The notes: generated by a model not told the origin, from the letters alone. 37,493 bases of DNA from Gammaproteobacteria bacterium (GCA_029882395.1 JAOUKT010000033.1:1-37493), one strand, 5' to 3'. Numbered from the stretch's first letter, positions 24,803 to 32,619 are shown. Numbers and translations: made by a program.

Positions 24803-25103
24803 ACTGCGTTTAGCAGCTAAGTGGCGCGCTAAAGCGGCGGAACTGACGACAAATGCCGCGACTTGAAAACAAAGGCAGACAAAATCCTCTTTTTTTCTGT
24901 AAAACACTGATCCTTAGGCTAAATAGAGCGGTATTAACAGATAGAAAATGATCGATTTAGGCTTTTAATTTCAGATATTATGCTATCTTTACTGCCTCAC
25001 CTACATTTTAAAATGACGTGCTACACTAAAGTAGTGGTAGCATTCAATCGACTAAAGCGGTATAGAATGTAATTTATTAAGCCGTCTCAGAAAAACAATA
25101 AAA
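24803..25103. other. Noncoding stretch ahead of the FliB-like gene with one stem-loop
   Basis: About 300 bases. The only structure I see is GCTACACT with AGTG-G-TAGC at 25020-25041, a stem with one bulged G and a five-base loop, about 60 bases ahead of the next start. It lacks a T-run, so it could be an operator or 5-prime leader element. Confidence 0.5.
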
Positions 25104-26399
25104 ATGACCAGCAAAATCACCACCTACGACTACATGAAGAACTTCCAATGCACCGGCGCAGACTGCCCGGACTCCTGCTGCTCAGTCGGCTGGCAAATTG
25201 GTTATGACAAAAAACACTACCTGGTGCTCAAAGAACTGATGAGCCAGCAGCCCGATACTAAAAAGATATTTGATGAGAACCTGTCTCTTAATCACTCCGC
25301 TGACAACAAATTCGCCACCATCAGAAACCTCGACAACGGCCGCTGCTCTTTTCTCCAGGACAACCAGTTGTGCCACCTTCACAGTCAATACGGCACTCAC
25401 TGTTTGAGCAATACATGCGCTCAGTACCCGAGGCTGTTGCTGCAACTGGATTCTAAAATTGAAATGCACGGCATTTTATCCTGCCCTGAAGTCACCCGCT
25501 TATACCTGAGCCGCGACAATGCCAGTGAAGAGCTCGCTATCTCACTGGACGGCTTGCCCAGAGGCGATGATTTTCATATTGCCAATAACGTCTCAACAGT
25601 ACAGGGCTACTATTACCTGCATTTCCCGCTTGTTAAAAACTTGATGCTAGAGATCGCAGACAATACGCATCATGACCTGGACTTAAAACTGTATTTGCTG
25701 GCTTCCTTCAGCGACCGCCTGGCACCCCTGTATTTCCGCGGTTGTAAAGAGCTGAGCGCCGAAGCCATACAATCGGAATACCATCAGCAGGTCGAAGATC
25801 AAACCATTACACGGCTGCACGGATTGCTACAAAAATATGCCGCTCCTGAGCCTTTTGCAATCATGCTGATACAGGCCATTCTTTTATTCCGGCATAAGCA
25901 CTCACAAGATGATAACTTTGGCAAACTGGTGAGCTCTGTACTCGGTTCATATGATTCTGAAATCGCGGACTCGGCTAAAGTCAATAATGATATTGCTATC
26001 TTTGAACCGCATGATTTATGGCTGGCATATAGAAAACGTCATGATAAAATTTATAATAAGCTGGGTGAAAAAATCGACAGCTACCTGCTTAAATACCTGA
26101 CGAACTGTATCAGAAGAGAATGGTTTATTAACCTGCCCGAACCTTTTTTATATATTCAAATGTTAATTACTCGCATGGCCATGCTTAAGTTTATGTTTAT
26201 CAGCGACCCAAAAACATTGGCACTGCTTGATTCTGAGAATGCTCAGCAAGCACTTGAACAGCTGGCGATTGAACATATTTATAGTTTCACACGTGCGATT
26301 GATCAGGATGTGGGTTTCTTAAAAAGTATTTACCAGGTAATGGATGAACAGCGCTATTTTGATATCGAATACACACCGATGTTTATTACTATGCACTAG
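25104..26399 (+). CDS. fliB: FliB-like (flagellin) lysine-N-methylase
   Basis: A 431-residue protein that begins like FliB of Salmonella: YDYMKNFQCTGADCPDSCC then VGWQIGYD (Cys16, Cys21, Cys25, Cys26). A second cysteine group is GRCSFLQDNQLCHLH, and TCAQYPRLL is followed by LSCPEVTRLYL. This arrangement also recalls YkgJ zinc/iron-chelating clusters. FliB methylates lysine epsilon-amines of flagellin; the cysteines are thought to hold a metal cluster. No flagellar gene is visible in the window, so the target may be another protein. No ribosome binding site is strong (AAAAACAATAAAA). The symbol is by similarity only. Confidence 0.82.
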   Translation: MTSKITTYDYMKNFQCTGADCPDSCCSVGWQIGYDKKHYLVLKELMSQQPDTKKIFDENLSLNHSADNKFATIRNLDNGRCSFLQDNQLCHLHSQYGTHCLSNTCAQYPRLLLQLDSKIEMHGILSCPEVTRLYLSRDNASEELAISLDGLPRGDDFHIANNVSTVQGYYYLHFPLVKNLMLEIADNTHHDLDLKLYLLASFSDRLAPLYFRGCKELSAEAIQSEYHQQVEDQTITRLHGLLQKYAAPEPFAIMLIQAILLFRHKHSQDDNFGKLVSSVLGSYDSEIADSAKVNNDIAIFEPHDLWLAYRKRHDKIYNKLGEKIDSYLLKYLTNCIRREWFINLPEPFLYIQMLITRMAMLKFMFISDPKTLALLDSENAQQALEQLAIEHIYSFTRAIDQDVGFLKSIYQVMDEQRYFDIEYTPMFITMH

Positions 26400-26418
26400 T
26401 CGCTGCAGCGGTTAGTGT

Positions 26419-26916
26419 TTACGCCGGCGCATTAAACAGCCTGTCTACCACAGACATGCTGTTTAGCTGCTGTTTATTTAATTCACTTGTATCGGCTAGT
26501 TGCCGGGCTTCTTTCATCCAGTTTTCGGACCACAGCATCACCAGCCGAATTTCATCATCACTGAGCTGTGCAATAACATTAGTTAACGACTGCAAAAAAT
26601 CATTTTCTGAGTTCATGGCGTGGACGGCCGTTAAAGCAAGAATATTGCATTGCCTGAAAGCGACTAACAAATCAGCTGTATTTTTATCTAACACTTGCTG
26701 CTGAGATAAAGCAATCGCAGACCGCAGGCACGAGACGACAGATGTGTACTCAGCACTGCCGGCATCGTGCTGGCGATGAACACTGATAAACCGCTCGAGA
26801 CCTGACAACGCCGCATGAGCACTGACAACGTCGCGCGAGTCAGCCATTAGCTGCTGACAGAAGCGTTCGAGCTGCTCTGCCTTGATGGTGACAAGCAAAG
26901 GCGGCATATCGCTCAC
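26419..26916 (-). CDS. Unknown helical cytosolic protein
   Basis: A 165-residue protein that I do not recognise. It is all-helical in appearance (EQLERFCQQLMADSRDVVSAHAALSGLERFI, ending with LVMLWSENWMKEARQLAD and LNKQQLNSMSVVDRLF), without signal peptide or membrane span. The frame opens with GTG; an ATG three codons later (26907) with GGTGAG ahead is an equally good start. It ends close to the convergent FliB-like gene. Nothing in the context identifies its role. Confidence 0.7.
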   Translation of the reverse strand: MSDMPPLLVTIKAEQLERFCQQLMADSRDVVSAHAALSGLERFISVHRQHDAGSAEYTSVVSCLRSAIALSQQQVLDKNTADLLVAFRQCNILALTAVHAMNSENDFLQSLTNVIAQLSDDEIRLVMLWSENWMKEARQLADTSELNKQQLNSMSVVDRLFNAPA

Positions 26917-26965
26917 CGGCTTCGTCTTAACAGCACGATAGCGTTACACTGATAACAACAGACTG

Positions 26966-27505
26966 TCACGATACCACTTGCAACACTTGCCAGGGAACCT
27001 CACACTCACCCAGCTGGGTCGCCACGTACGCCGAATCGCCGGTAATCGTGACTGAGCAGTCCATGGTGCGTTCCACCAGCCGGGCCAGTGACTGCACACT
27101 CTCCCAGTCAAAGCGAAACACAGAAACATTTAGCTGTTTAAATTTTGACTGCCCCTGCTGCCACCAGACATCAGACTTTGAATTAAAACTATAGATACTG
27201 ACCTTAGGCGCCAGACGCGAGGCTTTTTTGACGCGATCGGTTGCCGGCTCGCCGACGTCGATCCATAATGCAATCTGGTCATCCAGAGTACGCACCCAGA
27301 TATCCGGCTCTTCAATCGAACTCAAGCCTTTGGTAAAAGACAGCTGCTCCTGGGCATTTATGCAAAAAGCCAGCACGCGCGCCATCATGCGCTCAAGCGT
27401 TTCCGACGGATGTAATGCAATCGTTAAATTGAGCAAGTCATAATAATCCCGATTGAGATCCGACAATGAAACTCTTAGCTTATAGATTGTTGGTTTTATC
27501 GCCAC
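26966..27505 (-). CDS. yaeQ: YaeQ-family protein
   Basis: A 179-residue protein with the YaeQ pattern: IKPTIYKLRVSLSDLNRDYYD at the N-terminus, LTIALHPSETLERMMARVLAFC, and then LWIDVGEP and KVSIYSF. YaeQ has a PD-(D/E)XK nuclease-like fold in structures; its activity is not proven. The start is a GTG, supported by the match to the family N-terminus and by the lack of an upstream in-frame ATG. The next minus-strand gene begins 50 bases after its stop. Confidence 0.93.
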   Translation of the reverse strand: MAIKPTIYKLRVSLSDLNRDYYDLLNLTIALHPSETLERMMARVLAFCINAQEQLSFTKGLSSIEEPDIWVRTLDDQIALWIDVGEPATDRVKKASRLAPKVSIYSFNSKSDVWWQQGQSKFKQLNVSVFRFDWESVQSLARLVERTMDCSVTITGDSAYVATQLGECEVPWQVLQVVS

Positions 27506-27507
27506 AG

Positions 27508-27660
27508 ATGAATGCCCGAAAATTAACTGGAGAAAAAATTTATTATCTCCTTAAGTCAAAACACATACCACTAAATTATTATTTAGCGGCTTTACCTGTG
27601 ACGATTATCGTGGCAGCCGTTATCATTGCCAGCAGCATCTGCATGCTGAACCGGCTTTAG
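27508..27660 (+). CDS. Possible small membrane protein
   Basis: A 50-residue frame starting MNARKLTGEKIYYLLKSKHI and ending in one hydrophobic helix (LNYYLAALPVTIIVAAVIIAS). Basic residues lie ahead of the helix, as in a single-span protein. The start is three bases from the divergent YaeQ GTG and has no ribosome binding site; the tail overlaps the convergent lipoprotein stop. I regard it as a possible gene only. Confidence 0.35.
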   Translation: MNARKLTGEKIYYLLKSKHIPLNYYLAALPVTIIVAAVIIASSICMLNRL

Positions 27661-28367
27661 AGGATACTGGCACAGTCATTGTCAGCACCGTACGGGCTGC
27701 TGCCTGTTCCCCCAGGCGGCGCAGCGCTCATATTTGTCATATCAGTGATACTGGCAGCAAGGTCAAGCTCCAGCGAATTACTGTTTTCAGTGCCCGACAC
27801 CGACAACGATGCCGTGACCCTGACTTTTACCCAGTTTGAAACGGTTTCGGGGTAGGTCAGACTAAAATAACCATAACCCGAATCATCTGTGGTGACGCGG
27901 TTAGTGGCCGGATCCAGTGTCGGTAATACGGTAGGGTCAGGGTGGGCATCCGCTGTTGCCGGGTTAGATGGTTCCAGAATGCCATTGCCATTAACATCTT
28001 CTCCCGCATCCAGAACACCGTTGTGATTAGCATCCTCAGCCGCACAAGACACGGCCACCAGAGCACGCCACTCCACGGCATCGGCTTGCACTGGCGTAGG
28101 CAGGCCATTGATATCGAGCATCTGGTAACTGCCTTTTTTAAACGCTAACGGTTCAATGCTGATGCTGACACGGGAGTTAGGCGCGGGGTTACCATTGATA
28201 TCGGTCACCTGAACCACCATCGGCAACTGATACTGGATAGCCGACAACTTGTAGAGTGTACTGGATGCACCCAGCTGGATATGCGCTGCATCTTCTTCCA
28301 TTGGCCCGCAGTTGAGCATCAAAGATGACAGTGCCAGCAGTAACATCATTTTTAATTTCATCCACAT
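27657..28367 (-). CDS. Lipoprotein-like protein with Ig-like and acidic Asp/Asn/Gly-loop region
   Basis: A 236-residue exported protein. The signal peptide MWMKLKMMLLLALSSLMLNC ends in a non-standard lipobox (MLNC, Cys20). The mature part has an Ig-like segment (PMVVQVTDINGNPAPNSRVSISIEP), like bacterial Ig domains of invasin type. It then has a loop region DANHNGVLDAGEDVNGNGILE that looks like a pair of calcium-binding DxNxxG loops of the dockerin/EF-hand type, and later a beta-rich end. A good ribosome site AGGAAG is present. The role could be adhesion or calcium-dependent surface binding, but this is inference. Confidence 0.78.
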   Translation of the reverse strand: MWMKLKMMLLLALSSLMLNCGPMEEDAAHIQLGASSTLYKLSAIQYQLPMVVQVTDINGNPAPNSRVSISIEPLAFKKGSYQMLDINGLPTPVQADAVEWRALVAVSCAAEDANHNGVLDAGEDVNGNGILEPSNPATADAHPDPTVLPTLDPATNRVTTDDSGYGYFSLTYPETVSNWVKVRVTASLSVSGTENSNSLELDLAASITDMTNMSAAPPGGTGSSPYGADNDCASIL

Positions 28368-28406
28368 CAGTTGCTTCCTTATCTGTGTATTTTATCTGTT
28401 GATGCC

Positions 28407-28412
28407 ATTATA
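28407..28412 (-). promoter_or_regulatory. Predicted -10 box of the Ig-like lipoprotein gene
   Basis: Perfect TATAAT on the minus strand in the context GTACTATAATGG, about 40 bases ahead of the ATG. The same twelve bases occur at the promoter of the gene that starts at 28906. No good -35 box is seen. Confidence 0.5.
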
Positions 28413-28424
28413 GTACTGGGCATC

Positions 28425-28447
28425 ATCAAAAGCAGTCGACTTTTGAT
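28425..28447 (-). promoter_or_regulatory. Dyad ahead of the Ig-like lipoprotein promoter
   Basis: ATCAAAAG (28425-28432) and CTTTTGAT (28440-28447) form a perfect eight-base dyad with a seven-base centre. It lies just upstream of a minus-strand TATAAT at 28407-28412, over the expected -35 area, so an operator is more likely than a terminator. Confidence 0.5.
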
Positions 28448-28497
28448 ATTTTAGATTTCCAGGCTGTTATCAGTATTAATGCGCCGAAATATGTAGC

Positions 28498-28517
28498 AGG
28501 CTATCGAACAATAGCCT
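28498..28517 (-). other. Stem-loop after the STAS-like gene
   Basis: AGGCTAT and ATAGCCT form a perfect seven-base stem with a six-base loop, just past the stop of the STAS-like gene. No T-run follows, so whether it terminates or stabilises the transcript is unclear. Confidence 0.45.
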
Positions 28518-28525
28518 CGCTTAAA

Positions 28526-28906
28526 TCAGCCCGATGCGGCAGTTCTTTTTTTTAACTTAGCCAGCAACCACTCTGATGCCTCTTCATAATTGTCAAAAAA
28601 CGCCAGGTGATAAAACTTGGGAAAAAACACACCTTTTAATGGCCAGCTCATTTTAGTGTATTTAACAACTGCCACATCTTCAACGACTTTACTGCCGGCC
28701 AATATCAGATTGGCTTGAAAAGTATAGGAATACGGATGTTTTCTATTGACTAAAGCCGCCGTGACTTTGGGTTGCATCTGTTCAATCGCATGCAGAAACT
28801 GATGAGCAGACTCGGCTGTTATTTCAACACCCTCTTTGACAATCACTTCCAAAATACCGTTATCATGATAGATGAAATCGCAAAATTCGAGACTGTATTC
28901 CTGCAA
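28526..28906 (-). CDS. STAS/SpoIIAA-like small protein with TTG start
   Basis: A 126-residue protein. The pattern of a beta strand start (YSLEFCDFIYHDNGILEVIVKEG), a helix (AESAHQFLHAIEQMQ), then VTAALVNRKHPYSYTF and the C-terminal helix ASEWLLAKLKKR resembles STAS/SpoIIAA-like folds, which bind partner proteins. Identification is by general pattern, not by specific motif. The first codon is TTG, with the strong ribosome site GGAGAGG placed properly ahead, and no in-frame ATG until deep inside. A -10 box TATAAT (28975-28980) lies about 70 bases ahead. Confidence 0.7.
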   Translation of the reverse strand: MQEYSLEFCDFIYHDNGILEVIVKEGVEITAESAHQFLHAIEQMQPKVTAALVNRKHPYSYTFQANLILAGSKVVEDVAVVKYTKMSWPLKGVFFPKFYHLAFFDNYEEASEWLLAKLKKRTAASG

Positions 28907-28974
28907 GGCACCTCTCCGTTACTGATCAGCCAAGGTATTCTATATAAAACAAATAATAGCTAAAGACAAAGACC

Positions 28975-28980
28975 ATTATA
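28975..28980 (-). promoter_or_regulatory. Predicted -10 box of the STAS-like gene
   Basis: TATAAT on the minus strand in GTACTATAATGG, a twelve-base string shared with the next gene's promoter. A TTGTCA lies 14 bases upstream, shorter than ideal. Confidence 0.45.
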
Positions 28981-29078
28981 GTACATTACAGTATTGACAA
29001 GTTGAGCTGCCGATAAACGCCTAATCAGAATGCTAATAGCGATTTAACTGGCTCACTTATAAATTTATCAGCCGCTGT

Positions 29079-29570
29079 CTATTGCTCAACAAATTGTTCG
29101 CCGGGTTTAGCCAACGGCAGCCAGTGAAGAAACCTGCCGACCTCATCATCACCCTCAGCCGGTGACCAGTCGGCATAGTCGCTTGCACAAAACGGCGCAT
29201 ATGGACCCTGTTTGATTTCAAGAATAACCGCCTCATCAGACAATGCATACACGCTGTGCCAGGTGCCCGGCGTCAACTCAATGCCGTTTAATGCATCACC
29301 CTGAGCCAGGCTCAGACTCTCCAAAACCACGCCATTGTGATCAAAGATTGTCAGCCCGACACGGCCTCTGAGCACCAGCATGAGTTCCCATTTGTTTTTA
29401 TCCGGGTGATGATGCGGCCTGACATAAGTGCCTTTTATCAGACCTACGCAGAGTCGCTGAACCGCTTCATTTAAGTCAGAGTGCAGATTAAAATGACTGC
29501 GTTTGCGCGGGTTTTCTTTTGCCGTAAGCAACAGCTTCTCAAAAAAAACATCATCTAACTTTAAACTCAT
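29079..29570 (-). CDS. wbuC: WbuC-family cupin protein
   Basis: A 163-residue cupin-fold protein with the WbuC pattern: RKRSHFNLHSDLNEAVQRLC then YVRPHHHPDKNKWELMLVLRG (His53-55, Glu62 as metal ligands), later GTWHSVYALS with a further His. WbuC homologues are encoded in some O-antigen clusters but are also found alone, as here; the reaction is unknown. Length is typical of the cupin part of the family. Confidence 0.9.
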   Translation of the reverse strand: MSLKLDDVFFEKLLLTAKENPRKRSHFNLHSDLNEAVQRLCVGLIKGTYVRPHHHPDKNKWELMLVLRGRVGLTIFDHNGVVLESLSLAQGDALNGIELTPGTWHSVYALSDEAVILEIKQGPYAPFCASDYADWSPAEGDDEVGRFLHWLPLAKPGEQFVEQ

Positions 29571-29723
29571 AACTCAAACAGCACCCTATGGATTTTTCTT
29601 TGGCTTTTTACACTGGCCATTTTTTCTTCTCTGCATAAGCAACACGATAGCAGCAATTCTCTGACGCTTTTCATTGCCTACATATCGCCGGTATCAAGCG
29701 CCGTATCATCGCTTAAAACAGCT

Positions 29724-30563
29724 TCACTTCTTAAGCAGATGAATACCGTCTGCTTCTATTGCAATCACTCTTTGTTTATACAAACCACCGATGGTTTTCT
29801 TAAACGCTTTTTTACTCATGCCAAACAGGTCAGAAATGACTTTAGGATCAGATTTGTCATGCACCGCAGCAAAACCATGATTTTTTTCTAAATAGTTTAA
29901 TATGATTTTTGAATATTGATCGCGGGTCTCTACCCCACCCTGCAAGCTCAGATCAATTCTGTTGTCAGGGCGTACATATTTTATAAAACCTTTTATGCTC
30001 TGGCCAAAACTCAAACGCTCAAAGACTTCGTTTTTATACAACACTCCCCAGTGGCTGTGATTGATAATGGCTTTATATCCCAGATCCGTACTGTTAGCGA
30101 TAATCAGGTTCACGGCTTCACCCGCTTTGAAATCGTGCGCGGCATCATCATCAATAAATTTATCAATTTTAGAAGAGGCCGTGATGCGGCCATCCTTGTT
30201 ATCAAGGTATAAATACACCAGATATGAACGCCCCTTCTCCATAGGACGGTGTTGCTCTGCAAAAGGCACCAGTACATCTTTATCCAGACCCCAGTCTAAA
30301 AAAGCACCCACACTGCTGGTATCAACAACTTCAAGATAGGCAAACTCGCCGACCATGGCTCTGGGTTTTTCTGTGGTGGCAACAGGCCGGTCTTCTGTGT
30401 CGAGATAAAGAAAAACCCTGATTGTGTCCCCTACCGCCAGCTCATCGCTGACGTAACGGCTGGGCAACAATACCTCACCCAGATCGCCGGCATCCAGATA
30501 GACACCAAAATCCACTTCTTTTATCACTTCCAGCTCGTACGTCTGGCCAATTTTTATCATCAT
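29724..30563 (-). CDS. cvfB: CvfB/YitL-type S1 RNA-binding protein
   Basis: A 279-residue protein with tandem S1-like domains at the N-terminus (IGQTYELEVIKEVDFGVYLDAGDLGEVLLP and AYLEVVDTSSVGAFLDWGLDKDVLVPF), a third S1 region (SIKGFIKYVRPDNRIDLSLQ) and a C-terminal winged-helix segment (DLFGMSKKAFKKTIGGLYKQR). This is the CvfB architecture, known as a virulence and RNA-binding factor in staphylococci. Length is typical. A TATAAT (30599-30604, in AGTTGTATAAT) lies 36 bases ahead of the start. Confidence 0.93.
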   Translation of the reverse strand: MMIKIGQTYELEVIKEVDFGVYLDAGDLGEVLLPSRYVSDELAVGDTIRVFLYLDTEDRPVATTEKPRAMVGEFAYLEVVDTSSVGAFLDWGLDKDVLVPFAEQHRPMEKGRSYLVYLYLDNKDGRITASSKIDKFIDDDAAHDFKAGEAVNLIIANSTDLGYKAIINHSHWGVLYKNEVFERLSFGQSIKGFIKYVRPDNRIDLSLQGGVETRDQYSKIILNYLEKNHGFAAVHDKSDPKVISDLFGMSKKAFKKTIGGLYKQRVIAIEADGIHLLKK

Positions 30564-30598
30564 AAAATCTCTGTCATCACAGCATTTGCATTGCCATC

Positions 30599-30604
30599 AT
30601 TATA
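30599..30604 (-). promoter_or_regulatory. Predicted -10 box of the CvfB gene
   Basis: TATAAT on the minus strand in AGTTGTATAAT; the same eleven bases occur at 31051 ahead of the YkgJ-type gene. The leader would be about 30 bases. Confidence 0.5.
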
Positions 30605-30624
30605 CAACTACTGCGTTATGATAA

Positions 30625-30643
30625 GCGGCTAAATATTAGCCGC
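30625..30643. other. Short perfect stem-loop upstream of CvfB
   Basis: GCGGCTAA and TTAGCCGC pair around the three-base loop ATA. It lies where the -35 box of the CvfB promoter would be, and it is also some 90 bases past the YkgJ-type gene, so either a protein site or an RNA end is possible. Confidence 0.5.
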
Positions 30644-30731
30644 CTTTAAACACATGCTTTAAAAAACAACCGGGCCAGGCTCAGGCTCGCTTTTGTCTCT
30701 AAATAACAGGTCTTATGCAAGGCTGCTTTAA

Positions 30732-31028
30732 TTATTTCAGCGCCATGTTTTCATTGCGTTCAACAATGCATTCATAATCACCCATGACATATTCACGACA
30801 CACCAGCGGGCGGTTTTCATAGATCGTACATTTCATATTATTTCTGTTCAAAGCCGCGCACCAGCCATCATCAAGTCGGCGCATGGTACTACCGCCCCAC
30901 TGATCGATCTTGATAAAATGCCCGGGCACACCGGTATCAGAAATCAATATCACCTCGAGCCGACAGCAACAGGCATCACAATTATCACAGCTCACTTTTT
31001 GATTCGCCCGCATCACCGCATCGCTCAT
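30732..31028 (-). CDS. YkgJ-family cysteine-cluster protein
   Basis: A 98-residue protein with the cysteine cluster CDNCDACCC (Cys14, Cys17, Cys20-22), then WCAALNRNNMKCTIYENRPLVC with more Cys; this is the YkgJ zinc/iron-chelating pattern. It is small and soluble, and its activity is unknown. A TATAAT (31051-31056) is very near the start, so the leader is short. The gene is alone between CvfB and the barrel protein. Confidence 0.9.
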   Translation of the reverse strand: MSDAVMRANQKVSCDNCDACCCRLEVILISDTGVPGHFIKIDQWGGSTMRRLDDGWCAALNRNNMKCTIYENRPLVCREYVMGDYECIVERNENMALK

Positions 31029-31050
31029 TGTTTAGATCACTAATGTCGTT

Positions 31051-31056
31051 ATTATA
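31051..31056 (-). promoter_or_regulatory. Predicted -10 box of the YkgJ-type gene
   Basis: TATAAT on the minus strand in AGTTGTATAAT, 23 bases ahead of the ATG, so the leader would be about 15 bases and nearly leaderless. Confidence 0.45.
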
Positions 31057-31191
31057 CAACTCAGAGCCGTCAATCTTCCATGCCACCGGCTGACTGGCAG
31101 GGCTCAACCAATAGCACTTTTCCCGGTGCACAGATGAAACAGGCTGCCGGCTTGATTTTTTTTATCGATAGCTTGCCCAAATCACACTGCA

Positions 31192-31219
31192 AAAAAAACC
31201 TGCCAGGGCAGGTTTTTTT
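31192..31219 (-). terminator. Rho-independent terminator after the small barrel gene
   Basis: AAAAAAACCTGC and GCAGGTTTTTTT pair with a loop of four bases, 23 bases past the stop codon of the small barrel gene. Confidence 0.9.
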
Positions 31220-31241
31220 AAATCATTTGTAGCACTATTTA

Positions 31242-31757
31242 TTATTTTAACAGGTATACAAAGTTTGCCTGCATAGACGTCACATCTGATCGTATCACGT
31301 ATTCAAAACGAATATCCGAACGCGGGTTCAAACTATAAGCAACGCCCGCACCGAACATAATGCCATCGTCATCACCAATATCTAAACCGGCACGGCCAAC
31401 GAAATCAAGCGTGTCACTGATGGGTTTATCAACAACCGCCGTCGCCCACAACCCTGTAGCTTTCGCAGTACTGCTAAATGTACCAAAACCAGGGATAGTT
31501 ACTGACTGTTTGAAACTGCCGCTGTCCATATAACCGGCTTCTACAGACCAGTTAAAACCGGCCGCGTCGATGTTAAGCGGCGCGCCTGCAAAAAACTGGT
31601 AACCTGTCGCCCCATCATAACCCGACAGACTATTTATACCCAGGCCAGCTCCGACATAAAGCTTGTCAAAATCAACCAGCTTTTTACCGCCGTTGCTCGC
31701 AGCGATTGCCTGCAACGAAAATAGCGACGCGATCAACATAAAACATATCTTCTTCAT
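31242..31757 (-). CDS. Small outer-membrane beta-barrel-like protein
   Basis: A 171-residue protein with a signal peptide (MKKICFMLIASLFSLQAIAA) and a mature part of about eight amphipathic beta strands: LYVGAGLGINSL, YQFFAGAPL, FNWSVEAGYM, TGLWATAVVD, DFVGRAGLDIG, IMFGAGVAYSL, DIRFEYVIRS and ending in MQANFVYLLK. The pattern matches OmpA-like or OmpX-like small barrels. The final residue is Lys rather than Phe, slightly unusual for a BAM substrate. The ribosome site is GGAG. The minus-strand TATAAT at 31812-31817 with a preceding TG is a likely promoter. Confidence 0.8.
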   Translation of the reverse strand: MKKICFMLIASLFSLQAIAASNGGKKLVDFDKLYVGAGLGINSLSGYDGATGYQFFAGAPLNIDAAGFNWSVEAGYMDSGSFKQSVTIPGFGTFSSTAKATGLWATAVVDKPISDTLDFVGRAGLDIGDDDGIMFGAGVAYSLNPRSDIRFEYVIRSDVTSMQANFVYLLK

Positions 31758-32136
31758 AACTTACTCCATATTTAAAATTATTATCATTTTGCGGCAGCAC
31801 TGCCTGCTTGCATTATATATAGCATGACACCAATTATCTAGCAGGCATTTGGTAATCGATGCTCATTTGTCTCATTATCAATACAAGCGGTCAGTTTAAA
31901 ATTAGCAGCCGTTAAATTTCAGCAACGCGATTTCACTCATCTTTAGCCTGCCGCTGTCCTATTTTATAGATTCCGCATAGTTATTTAAGCCGAAATTAAA
32001 ACATATCAGTCTCCACTGCAGCAGCATTTACGTTAGCGGCTTTTCAAATGCACAGCAGCTGAGCTGATGTTTACAAGCGTTTGACTGAGCCTCTTTTTCA
32101 GGCACGCTTAACTCAAGCCAGAAACCTGAACTAGTC
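31758..32136. other. Intergenic region upstream of the barrel gene
   Basis: About 380 bases. The only clear element is the extended -10 sequence near its left end. No supported gene or terminator was seen in the rest. Confidence 0.55.
31812..31817 (-). promoter_or_regulatory. Predicted extended -10 box of the barrel gene
   Basis: TATAAT within TGCTATATATAAT on the minus strand, about 55 bases ahead of the start; no good -35 is visible. Confidence 0.4.
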
Positions 32137-32619
32137 TCATTCTTTCTCTGCCCACTGCCTTATTTTTCGTTTTAATTTGCTTTCCACCTTGGCACTGATT
32201 TCTTTCCACTCTTCATCACTTGCCAACGTGGCCTCATCATCTTCCGCCCAGTCTTTTAGCTTGCGCATGACTTTCTTTTCAACTTTTTCACCGATCTCAT
32301 GCCATTCCTGATCGTGTTTTTTATCAGCAGCCGATTTACAGCTAAAATGACAGCCGCTACCCCATACACTTGTGACCCCGATCAGGAAGCCAAGATCATA
32401 CCAGCCGCCGCTGTTATTACGCTCATAGACCATCACTGTGTCATTAAATATATGAATGATTATGCTGATAAATGATATGACACCATGCCACAATCCATAC
32501 AAAAAACCGGCCTGCTCATCAGCTGAAAACGGCTCACTGCCAGCTGCACAGGAAGAGACAACAATACAAAAAATAATTAAAATCAATGTTTTAGACGATT
32601 GCGAAATTTGTGAATTCAT
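32137..32619 (-). CDS. Lipoprotein with one membrane segment and a duplicated charged helix
   Basis: A 160-residue protein. The start is the ATG after AAGGAG, which gives MNSQISQSSKTLILIIFCIVVSSCAAG with lipobox VSSC (Cys24). Next comes a hydrophobic segment (GLWHGVISFISIIIHIFND) and GGWYDLGFLIGVTSVWG, a pattern I recognise from conserved hypothetical membrane proteins. The last 60 residues have two similar helices: EWHEIGEKVEKKVMRKLKDW and EWKEISAKVESKLKRKIRQW, clearly a duplication. The role is unknown. An upstream extension of 18 residues exists but lacks a ribosome site. Confidence 0.8.
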   Translation of the reverse strand: MNSQISQSSKTLILIIFCIVVSSCAAGSEPFSADEQAGFLYGLWHGVISFISIIIHIFNDTVMVYERNNSGGWYDLGFLIGVTSVWGSGCHFSCKSAADKKHDQEWHEIGEKVEKKVMRKLKDWAEDDEATLASDEEWKEISAKVESKLKRKIRQWAEKE

